A DNA stretch of 64,000 nt from Dermatemys mawii (lineage: Eukaryota; Chordata; Testudines; Dermatemydidae): the NCBI GenBank assembly GCA_007922305.1, contig ML677374.1:9486094-9550093 (forward strand), given 5' to 3'. A program made the position numbers and the translations under genes. Below are positions 49,991-59,411 of this stretch, one piece after another. Every line of letters begins with the position of its first letter. Position 1 is the stretch's first letter. The notes beneath the pieces were generated by a model, which saw nothing but the letters and a program-made list of their open reading frames with translations, did not search any database and was not told where the DNA came from.

Positions 49991-50155
49991 GTATCAGAGA
50001 GGCAACCATATTTGTTTGTGGATACAGACTATGAGGAGTCTGGTGGCACCTTAAACACTAAGCTTTCATGGGTAAAAAACCCCACCTCAGATGCATCTGA
50101 AGTGGGGTTTTTTACCCACGAAAGCTTATGCACAAATAAGCCTATATCCGATAGT
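49991..50155. mobile_element. foldback element, 'gtatcagag' family, partly truncated
   Basis: The centre is a large palindrome. 50059-50093 pairs with 50094-50128 with only two mismatches (positions 50086/50101 and 50068/50119), around the exact core tcagatgcatctga. The left half continues outward through 'ggagtctggtggcacctt' and 'gtggatacagactatg' to 'gtatcagagaggcaaccata', matching the outer text of a turtle foldback family as I recall it. The right half ends early, after 'cgaaagcttatgcacaaata'. The element is not coding. Such long inverted repeats can extrude as hairpins and are prone to deletion, which may explain the missing right half. Confidence 0.88.
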
Positions 50156-50159
50156 GTAC

Positions 50160-50859
50160 TTTCCCTTTACAAAGTTCTGAATAAAATAATTCATGGTAAA
50201 CATCTGTAACCATGAGAATTTGCAAATATGTACACACCCAAGCAATTTCCTAAACAGTCTAGACTTTATTGAATTCTACAGGATTTGTTCATTAGAGGAA
50301 GTGAATTTTTCTACGGATCTTTTGGAACACTTTCTTTACAGAAAAGGATAGCATTTCTGTGGAATTCTAGAAGATGGTGTGGGGAAACACTACAGATCAG
50401 CTTAGTCTTTATCCTATTGACTTGGTCCTTATGAAGGTCTTTAGGACTTTTCCACAAGGGAAAAAAGGGTGAAACTCTGACTCTTCTCAGTCAATTGTAA
50501 GTTTTCCCATGGCTTCAGTAGAGCCAGGGTTTCCCTGTAGGAAGCCACACACTGTAGTGATCCATTGTGAATGAGTTATTTTGAACATCCAACCAGCTCT
50601 AAGTACAGGGATAGTCCCTAAGAGACTGATTCAAATATATTCACTCATCATGGATAGCATCCTACTCCACAAAGAGTCCCAATTGGTGTCATTGGGGCTC
50701 TTTGAGGAATATACTATAATTAAGTGTAACAGAATCTGGCGTGAGGTAATTACCACCTTTGGTTCACGATAGTAATGCCTTGCTCAGGGAACTGGATAGT
50801 TAACATAACTGTGTACCAGTTAGAATTTATTATATCCATGTACATGCAGATGTCGAATA
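50160..50859. other. unassigned non-coding stretch
   Basis: Nothing recognised. Confidence 0.4.
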
Positions 50860-50925
50860 TATATAAATAACATTTATATTATTATGTTATTTATATAACA
50901 TTTCATTTATATAACATTTATAAAT
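50860..50925. repeat. AT-rich tandem/inverted repeat
   Basis: atttatataacattt occurs at 50889-50903 and 50905-50919, a 16-bp period. atgttat (50884-50890) and ataacat (50895-50901) form a hairpin with a 4-base loop. Probably slippage-derived. Confidence 0.85.
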
Positions 50926-52721
50926 AACCAGAAGACAAGAAATAACTCACTAACTCTCCCCAGCAAACCAAACAAGTAATGGAGCAGAAAGACAGAAAAC
51001 AATTTTGTCATTCAGTATGACATCAGATCTGATTTCTCAGCAGGTGTCAAAGGAAACCATCCTGAAAAAAACCCTAAACTTTTCCAGAAATGCATTCTCG
51101 CCTGTGTCTGTGTATTGATTTATATTTTTTTTAGAGTTCAATTGTGTCAGTTCAGAGCCAAATACATCTTTCCAAATCTTACTAACTGCTGATATCCATA
51201 ATTACATGGATGTTAATTTTCTCAAGATAGGAGTGCTGACTAATATCAGAGAGAAAATATTAATTATGCTGAAAGTTAATTGAGATATGTTTCTGTTCAG
51301 AATCACACAGAATTCACAAGTTTTAAAAGACACATTCCTCATGTTATCGCAGGGACACTTCAGAAATATGCCCAAAATACACTGCCCTTTCAAACTTTGT
51401 AGCAACATTCCTTCACAGCTCTCGCTACATTACTCTGCTGCTGTAAGCTCCTGGTAGAAGCAGTACGACTTAAATAACATGGGGGAGAAAATTAATGTTA
51501 GCGATATACACATCCTATTGTTTCCATGGATACCAGTGCAAAATTCCTTATTGGATAAGAAGTCTTCCTGCAAAATATTTTATCGGCTACAAAAAACCCA
51601 AATACCTGTAAAGTGTAGCAGGATCTTTGAAAAATCCTGCCAGGCAGCTCCTAGTACAGCCTGCTTCCTGTAATAATGTTTGTATAACATACTTGACAGC
51701 AAGGCTGACTTCTTTAATTCTGTAACATTCAACAAAGTGTTGTCTTAGAATGAACTTTGGAAGATCAGATTATTTCTCTCTCTGCTGGCTCTTTGGGGAT
51801 GCTTATGGCTGAATGGGTTTACAAGTTGACATCGCCCTGGGTTTCCATCAGGCAGAGTGTGTCTATAGGTCACTCTGCTGGTGGAAGCTGGGAGAAATGA
51901 AAAGCCTCGTGCGTTTTTCCTCTCAGATGGTAGCTAGGGGCTGATGTCAATAGAAGTGTCATCTCAGTGATTGAAAAAAACAAACAAAAGCTGAACTATA
52001 CAGCAAAGGTCATGTCCCCCATAACTATGCTGTATCAAATTGCTCCTGCAAAGCCAGGGCTCATATTCTTATTTCTTACAAGAAAAAGATGCTCCTAGTT
52101 TTGTTCAGTATGAATAATTTAGAGAATAAGACCCTCCCCCTCAAAAAAAACCTTTAACAATTGTAAGTGAAGGCTAATGGCCAAATCATAGATGGAAAAA
52201 TCCACTCCTGTGCAGAGGGATAGCACAAGCCTGATGGATCAATTAAGTTCAGTTTAAGCCTGTAGCAAAGCAAAGGCTCACTGGTGCAGTGCCTCCTGCT
52301 GGTCAGTTGGGATTTAGCTTGTCCAGCACTTGGCACACCTGGTGACCCCGTTCTGCTTAGAAGACTAGTGAAAAGATATTAGTAGTCTTTCCAGGCCAGA
52401 TACTCAACTGCTGTAAGTTAGTATCTCTGTTGATAAAGGCAGATGCACAAGTTTCTGCCAGCCCTGAATATCAAATTAATGGAAATTATGAGGAATTACA
52501 GTCTTCCTTAGGATTATGAACCATGACCTATATTTGCAACACGAATAAATAGTCACTTTTGCATCTTTCACCTGTGAGTCCCCCTCCAATTAAGGATAGT
52601 GGGACTTAATGTAGTAAAATTTTGTCCTGCTACACACAAAGATGAGGAAACTTGGTCATCTTAGTTAGTTTCCTAATGTTTAGACTTATTTTTGTTCCTG
52701 GATGTCACTATTTTCAGACTC
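50926..52721. other. unassigned non-coding stretch
   Basis: No gene. 52190-52350 ('ggctcactggtgcagtgcct', 'cctgctggtcagttgggat') resembles a common turtle interspersed repeat, possibly LTR-derived, without definable ends. Confidence 0.4.
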
Positions 52722-52790
52722 CACCAGAAGCAGGGCTCCATTGTGCTGAGCACTGCATGGACACAAAGTAAAGTCCCTGTTTCTTAGGCA
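52722..52790 (-). repeat. SINE/LINE tail fragment, reverse orientation
   Basis: 'agggctccattgtgctgagc', 'actgcatggacacaaagtaa' and 'agtccctgtttctta' match the tail block at 18420 and 54183. Truncated. Confidence 0.7.
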
Positions 52791-53559
52791 TTATTCAAGC
52801 AAAAGCCCTGATCTTCTGTTCCAAATGATTCCTGTGTTCACATAGGACTGAAGACCAAAAATTAAGACCAGATAGTATAACAACTGGGGCAGAGGAGGAT
52901 GAGTGTATGACTGATGAAGAAAGTAGTTACAAGTTCTTGTTATGTGTAGCCATCCAAGTAATTTTATATAACATTTCCAAATTAATTCCTTGTTTAGGAA
53001 AAGACTATGAAAGTCTTGTCACCTCAGGCTAGGATGTTTTGGTCAAATGATAAATGTCTGAAGATATTGATTTATACTGGAATCCCCATTACAATTCATG
53101 GCAGCATAAGCCTACAGATGTTCAATATATTATCTGAGTTTGCCTCCTCCTACTCTACTTCCCCAGGTAAAATATCTCTTTTCAGTAGCAGTAAATGAAG
53201 ACAGAAGCACTGTATTGTAGTTTCTCATTGATCCACTCTGTATCTGTTTCTGCCTAGGGCCCGAATGCCAAAGATGATTCCTGAACTCATGTGTCAGAGC
53301 AGACGCTGCTGGAGACTCTGGAAAATCTTTTCCTTCATTTCTCAGTCTGCTTGCATTCCTAAGATGGTAGGTACAGTGGCTCTGAAAGCTCTCAGCAGTG
53401 TTTCAATGCATTCTTCACTTGCTACTTTTTGTATATCTACTGAAATCTGGCATAAAGTAGACAGACAATATTTGATCTGACAAGTGATGATAAAGGCACG
53501 TCCCAAGAAGCCGAACTAGGATGAATGTGGTTCAGTAGAGATTATACACTGAAGAATTG
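52791..53559. other. unassigned stretch with open block
   Basis: No gene is called. 53258-53366 has splice-like borders and is discussed among the findings. Confidence 0.4.
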
Positions 53560-53680
53560 GAAGAGGAAGAGAAGTGGATGGGAGCAACATTTGCTGATGA
53601 CCCAAATTAAGGGTTAGACAAGACTAGGTGGACTGTGAGGAACTCCAAAAGCTAAATAATTGGGCAGAAGTTGGGTAGAT
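53560..53680 (+). pseudogene. CR1 reverse transcriptase remnant with FADD box
   Basis: At 53590-53601 the plus strand reads ttt gct gat gac, that is FADD, the form of the reverse transcriptase catalytic box used by CR1. It is followed shortly by a stop and then, in another frame, by gac tgt gag gaa ctc caa aag, that is DCEELQK, and a 'W A' a few residues on, in the order and spacing expected of CR1 reverse transcriptase downstream of the catalytic box. The piece is short, frameshifted and non-functional. Its upstream and downstream limits are unclear. It could be a separate insertion from the CR1 at 47815, which covers a later part of the same ORF. Confidence 0.7.
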
Positions 53681-54182
53681 GCTCAAAGTTCTGACTCAGA
53701 CCAGTTTTATAACTAAAGCTGTAACTGCTAGATTTTCAGGTCCTCATTTTGGAAATATTCTGTGAGCCCTCCCACTCCCAGGTCTGCAGTATTCTCAGAC
53801 AAGCTAGTAGCCAGGTATTAATTAGAAGATAGAAATGATGATGGAAGACTATCAGCCCCTGGAGAGTCTAGCTTGGTGTTCTAAGTGGCCAGAAAGTGGG
53901 GATAAAGCCATTCACTTGCCCAAATACTCATATTGGGTGTCAGTCACTGTAAAGCAAGTTACAAGTCCCTCTGCTAGTTTCTTGTAAGAAAAGGGTTTGC
54001 TTCTTCTCTGCTGCTGGTTCCTGGTTGATACACTTACCATATGCCTAGTGTAAAGGGACCCAGAATCTTCTCTCCAAAAGTCAGACACTTCAGCTATCCA
54101 TGCAGGTTGATGTCCTCACACAAGATCTCTCATCACTTAAGCTCTCAAAATAGGGCTGAAGTGAATCTCATCTATCTTTCGT
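53681..54182. other. unassigned non-coding stretch
   Basis: Nothing recognised. Confidence 0.4.
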
Positions 54183-54390
54183 ATTACTCTGGAACTCTAG
54201 GGGTTAGTGAGAAATCAGGGCCCCAATGTGCTTGGTGCTCTAGGAAGACTGTAAGATTGTTCCTCTTCCAGAAAGCTTACATTCTAAACAGAGGTGACAT
54301 AACTTGGCCTAGGTCACACAGACGTTAGAGTAACAGAGACAGGACTAGAATCTAGATCTTGATTCCTCATCTAAGGACTAGTAGATGCAG
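54183..54390 (-). repeat. MIR-like SINE, reverse orientation
   Basis: On the plus strand the tail comes first ('gaaatcagggccccaatgtg', 'cttggtgctctagg', 'ccagaaagcttacattctaa'). It is followed by the core 'acttggcctaggtcacacag', 'gagacaggactagaatctag' and a head side at about 54360-54390. This is nearly full length compared with the other SINEs in the window. Its first 61 bp are repeated at 54513. Confidence 0.8.
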
Positions 54391-54512
54391 TACTAAAGAG
54401 CAAACAGGAGCTATATATGCTCTTTCCAGGAGCAAACTTCACCCTCCTTTCTCTTCCCCCTCCTCGCCCCCAAAAAAGACATGTTCAGTTGACTGTCCTA
54501 TAATGATTCCTA

Positions 54513-54573
54513 ATTACTCTGGAACTCTAGGAGTTAGTGAGAAATCAGGGCCCCAATGTGCTTGGTGCTCTAG
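54513..54573 (-). repeat. 61-bp near-identical duplicate of SINE tail
   Basis: 54513-54573 equals 54183-54243 at 60 of 61 positions; the single difference is g versus a at 54204/54534. The offset is exactly 330 bp. DNA to either side does not match, so only this segment was duplicated or converted. Confidence 0.95.
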
Positions 54574-54589
54574 TATGACCTAGGATAGG

Positions 54590-55600
54590 TCATACTGAAA
54601 ATGCCACACTCAGGGGAGACTGCAGGAAACAGGTCAGACGATCCCCCCAAACTGGTGGTTATTCCATAATTAGATTCACCAAGCCAGTAACAAGAGAGCT
54701 TCTGCAGCACCATAATAGTTAACCAGAAGCCAGTTTCCTTTAGGCAACCCAGCCCTTGGCACTCAGACAAACAGGTCTAATACAGTGACAGGTTACTGAA
54801 ATTCCATTCCACCATATGAGGAGTTTTACTAATCTACTAATCCCAAAGGATCAGACACTTACCCCCAGGTTAATACACATCTCATATTTTATCACACTGT
54901 CAGCTAAACTGAAGATTAAGAATAGAATAGAGTTATAAATGGTTAACAGATCATACACAAAAAGATTATGAAGTCCTTATAATAGGTTTGGATAAATAGA
55001 CCGCTGGCTTGCAAAAGGCTCTGGTAGCTTCCAAAAGATTGGAAGGTCCTCAGGCCATTGTTCAAAACACTTATTTTAGTTCTAAATCCACAGTCCAGAC
55101 AATTGGATAAGGAATGAGGCAAAGCAGTGATATCACAGCTTGCAATTTATAGCAGGGTCACATGAACATGGAAAGTTACTGATAAAACATGGAACTGAGT
55201 GTCCTAATGGGCCACCAACACAGCTGGCTAGCCCTGTCAAATCTACCTGGGAGGTGTCACTCAGTCATATACAGATACAGATACTTAACCACTATTCATA
55301 ATTTCAGATATCAAGATAGGCGAATATAAACAGGACTATCATACTTAGCAATTCATATCTCTATTGATAATTACGGGACATACTTTGTACAAGATTTATA
55401 AAATTGTGTAACAGTGATATAAATGGCTCCTTTTCTTATGCACAGCATCAGACTCTTTCCTGAATATTCCCTGTGATGTTCTGCCCTTTAAATGGTTGGG
55501 CATGCTGTATGCAGTGACAGCCTCATTTCTCTTTGTTGCCAGAACACTAAAGTTGACACAGCAAATAGCTGTATCTATCTCCTTTTCTACTGGGTCCAAG
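54590..55600. repeat. about 1-kb interspersed repeat, probably LTR/ERV-derived
   Basis: The stretch runs through 'ggtctaatacagtgacaggt', 'tactgaaattccattccacc', 'aaaggatcagacacttaccc', 'gagttataaatggttaacag' and 'ctggcttgcaaaaggctctg' to 'gatgttctgccctttaaat' and 'tgcagtgacagcctcatttc'. I recognise this series from turtle interspersed repeats, which I believe derive from an endogenous retrovirus. No gag, pol or env frame is visible; only decayed non-coding text remains. Part of it (55315-55450) recurs at 25120-25295, confirming repetitive origin. Boundaries are approximate, and the ERV origin is inferred. Confidence 0.55.
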
Positions 55601-57304
55601 AGTAACATTCCCCATCTGATTTTTTCAATCATGTGCCCTCAAGAAGTTCATTGGGGGATTTTTTAAAAAAATCCCTAGAGAATCATTTTCCTCCTCCCCC
55701 CATGCATTTTTTCCTTAGAGTCATTCATTGCAGTCATTCACTAAAAACCCACCTTAAGCTTCATTATTAGTGATTTAATGAGGAATCTTTTAATTATAAC
55801 ATCTGTTTTAATTACCAAAGGAATTATAATTAGACTCCCTGTAGATTCCTGCTGCTAAACCAGAAGCTCAGAAAACATGTTCTACTGATGTCAGGAATAT
55901 CAGGTACTCAATAGGTGTGCCACCATAGAGTGCTGCCTGTCATTTAGAACAGTCAATCTTAATTTTAATTAATCTCTTGGGAAAAGAAAAATATTTAGTG
56001 GTTTTATGAATGATTATTCATCTCACTTTTTAATTAGAAGGGGAAATGAAGAGCTATATTGACTATAGGCCAGTCTGTTTACTTTCAAACAGACCTTTCT
56101 TTGCACAGGAGAGTGAAGATAGATGGTCTTGTGTAGGAGCACTTCCTAAGCAGATCTAAGCAAACTTCAGAATTTCCCACAGAACTGAAATTATAACATT
56201 TCAACATTTGTTTTCATTTAATAAATGGGACAAAGTTGAAATTTTCAAGTTTTCTGCAAAATAAATTCAGGGGGAAAATACCCACACCATTTTATTATTT
56301 TGACATTTTTGCTCAAAGCCAACCACTTCAGCATTCCTAAAACCAAAATTTCATGAACACTTATTATACATGAATCATTTTAATATCTAGCTTTGATGCG
56401 GAGGAATAAGGAAATTTTCTGACAGCACACAGCCTCATAATGGAACAGTTTATGGCAGGAAGTGAATTACATTTTCTCCAGTTGTAATTAGAGGATTAAA
56501 AAAATCTTTCTCCTTCCTGTCAAACTCAGTTTGGGTGGGGTGAAATACAACCCTGTGCAGAGAACAATGCCTGCATACCACTTAAATTCAATTGCAGCCT
56601 TTAAAAATTGGACTTCAGTGGTGCATAGTTCTTGCACTTTGTTTCATTTTGGTTTGTCAAAATGATCCGGAAAATTCTCATTTGGCAAAAATTGCCTTTT
56701 CCATCAGAACATCATTCTGATGGGAGATTCCTGACCAGCTCGATTTCTGAAGGTGGTATTCATATTGTGCAGAAGGCCAGTGCAAGGCCCATGCACGACT
56801 TAGGTTTCCTCCGCAGATTAGGACTTGGAAACATGGTTACCCCAAGTGTATTTGGTACTTGCAATTAAGATTTATATTTAAGTCTATTTAGATCTCAATG
56901 TTACATGATTGACATTGCCTTCAAGGAGTTGTTTTAGCTGAATGCAGTGAATAGCACTTGACAGGTTATTGACTCTGTACCACATTATTAAAAAATCAGG
57001 ACAAACTGGTGCTCTTCATTCCCTCTTAAGATACAAGCTTGTTAGAAGAATTTAGTGATATGAAAGTTAGTTTTCAGAAGAAATGGTCCTTCTGAGATTC
57101 AAAACAGCAAAAGGTTAAATTAGAACTTCTACAGCATAGTCATGAGATAGCTAGACACTGTCCCTCTTTATCATGCTGTGCACACTTAAATTGGCACAGT
57201 GGAGTAGATTTTTAAGAGGTGTGAAGATATTCTTATCCATGGGCCCAGTTCCTCTCTCCAACTGAGTCTCTTCTCCATTTCTGAATGGACATTCAAACTG
57301 TGAG
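55601..57304. other. unassigned stretch, TAAT-rich block at 55690-56050
   Basis: No gene. 55690-56050 is free of transposon ends and carries clustered homeodomain-type cores (see findings). 56190-56400 and 56640-56760 have the A/T-run style of the AT-rich repeats, with a right-end-like 'ctgaccagctcga' at about 56733. Confidence 0.4.
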
Positions 57305-57390
57305 CAATATGGTCTTGAGCCAAAGCTCACTGAAGTCAGTAGGCATCTTTCCATGTACTTCAGTGGTCTACATGGATCAGGCCCTACATG
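57305..57390. repeat. small palindromic remnant, 'gatcaggcc' type
   Basis: 'cttgagccaaagctcactga', 'agtcagtaggcatctttcc' and 'cttcagtggtctacatggat' with 'caggccc' form a degraded inverted repeat seen many times in the window (11326, 18327, 26042). Confidence 0.55.
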
Positions 57391-58443
57391 GCCGCCTGCG
57401 CTAATATCTGTCTGTAGAATGTTGGCAAAATACTAGGAAATAAAACAGTCAGAGAGCCAAGAGATTTAAAAGCTGCCTTAAAACGTAGCTTGTGTTTGCT
57501 GTCCATTGGAGTTATACAATGCATGGGGCAGAAGAATCACAGAAAATGGGATGGACAGTTATTGGAAGATTGGATGTCATGGCCACAGTTATCAAAATTA
57601 TCCCCACCCTCATTATGTAATACCTGGTATTGTGGGTCATTGGAGGGACTGGATCTGAAGTGCTGTCCTTCTACCCTTAAACTAGGGATAGTCACATGTT
57701 GACGGATCACATGGATGTGCGTGAGACAGACCCAGCATTCTATACTGATTATCTGTACTGGATATTTATTATGGGACTTGTAGGATGTCTATTAAGTAGG
57801 ATCATAAAACAAAGGAGCTGACCCTGCTGTCAAAGTAAGACCAGAGAGCATCTTTTCACTATCAGAGAGCAAGCCCCTCAGAGACCTCACTCTGAAGCAG
57901 CTCAATCTGAAGATTTGTTTAACCCCAGCATGAGAGCTAAACAATGTTAATAGACAATTTACATGCCCCCTACCATGCAATTAAATCAATGGTAAGTGGG
58001 GAATTCCAGCAGACAATGCAATCTTGTATTAATTACAAAAAACCCCCATTTTGTAACAAAGTCATTAAACAAAAAGCCAGGATTTGCCATTCAGCCCTCA
58101 CTGCCTGCCTTTATATAGGTAGGAGAGCCTATTAGAGAGAGTTAAGAAGCATGTTGCTTAACTCTCAGTTTCCAGCCTCTCTTTATACTGATTAATACCA
58201 CATATAATTTCTTTACATTAGTGCTCAGTATGGGCCAGGTGTTTTTCACACACTCCAAGACTATCTGTATTTCAAGGAGCTCACTGTCTATGGAAAGACG
58301 TTAGTGGAAAGGAAACAATAGATATTTTATTTGCAAGTCAGTTTGAGTTGCTGTAAGTAGGTGGTTAGAAGTGGTTTGTTAAAGGGGATTTAAATCTGCA
58401 CAAGGTAAGGGTCATGTATATAAGCTCAGGGAGGTCATACCAT
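57391..58443. other. unassigned stretch with one hairpin
   Basis: No gene. gagagttaag at 58137-58146 pairs exactly with cttaactctc at 58157-58166 across a 10-base loop. Nothing else is recognised. Confidence 0.45.
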
Positions 58444-58516
58444 GAGGCAGTGTCGTGCACTGGATAGAGCAGTGCCATATCAGTAAGATTCTATTCCTAG
58501 CTCTGCATGAGTTACT
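58444..58516 (+). repeat. tRNA-derived SINE head fragment
   Basis: 'gtgcactggatagagcagtg' followed by 'gattctattcctagctctgc' matches the head region of the MIR-like SINE copies at 1080 and 62366. The core and tail are lost or too diverged. Confidence 0.65.
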
Positions 58517-59317
58517 CTTTCATCAGGGGGAAAGTGGGTTGAGGGGATGATAAGTCCAAGAGAAAAAGGCATTTATGGAAGGTATCAAATCCAGGCTCTG
58601 GAAAAACAAGCCAAGGAACAAATTATGGAGTTAATCTTTCAGTGTGTGCCTTCCCCTTTAAGCTGAGTGAAGGGGGTGGAATCTGTTTGCGATGCCCCTC
58701 CTGATTCCAGCTGAATAGTATCTCAGGTAGCCAGTCCCTCAAAGTTAAAGGCTGAAAACCTGTTTTGTTTAACTCCAAGGACACCAGGATTTCAATTCTG
58801 GTATTACTCATTAGAAGAGGTGGTACCAGATGGGGAAATGTAGGTTTTGAATATCCCATTGTCAGGGGGTGTTCAGAGCAGCCCAATTTTAAAGTTGAGC
58901 CTGCTATGACAGTTGGATCACAACCATCTCAAAATCCAGGTTCATCCTTCAGAGATCTTGGGCTCATTACCGATTAGTACCATCATTATGCAGCTACTAG
59001 ATTTAGGTCAGGGGTCCCATTTTGTAAGGCAATGAGCACCTTTGATGAAGTGCCAATCATGTCCTCCCTTTGGGAGTTAAGGACTACCCAGTGCCAGACT
59101 TTAGCGCCATGCAAGAGGTCTCAAAATTATTCTTCTGACTTCTCCCGCAGCGTGCAGGCCAGGTGGTTTTCTTTGACTATCTCAGGGCTACACAATCTGA
59201 GTGGCTCTGTGACAAAGGGACAGGCAAATCTTCCTTATTTGTAAGAAAAAAGCAAACCCCAAGAAGGTTCAGAGTATGTGGAAAGTACTTTACTGGTGCC
59301 TGGGGAAAAGTGTGTTA
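58517..59317. other. unassigned non-coding stretch
   Basis: Nothing recognised. Frames of 70 to 87 codons overlap on opposite strands. Confidence 0.4.
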
Positions 59318-59411
59318 GCTATCCTCATGGCTAATGCACATGTGATTGAACTGGAGACCTCCCAAGCACAAAGCATGAGCTTCTACCCTTTGAGCTAAAG
59401 AGCTCTGAGAA
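59318..59411 (-). repeat. tRNA-derived SINE, reverse orientation
   Basis: On the minus strand a good A-box (tagctcaaagggtagaag, complement of 59380-59397) precedes a good B-box (agttcaatcac, complement of 59342-59352), separated by 27 bases, close to the spacing inside a tRNA gene. The acceptor stem does not pair, so it is a SINE head or tRNA pseudogene and not a working tRNA. Confidence 0.65.

Noticed and set aside
50059..50128. Possible transcription terminator or microRNA hairpin
   Set aside because: The hairpin is the centre of a known type of foldback transposable element, and its arms are more perfect and longer than a typical microRNA precursor requires.
50860..50925. Possible replication origin or CRISPR-like array
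   Set aside because: Only two 15-bp units with one-base spacing in AT-rich DNA; consistent with slippage, and CRISPR arrays do not occur in vertebrate genomes.
59318..59411. Possible functional tRNA gene on the minus strand
   Set aside because: A- and B-boxes are good, but no acceptor stem forms, so a tRNA-derived SINE is more likely.
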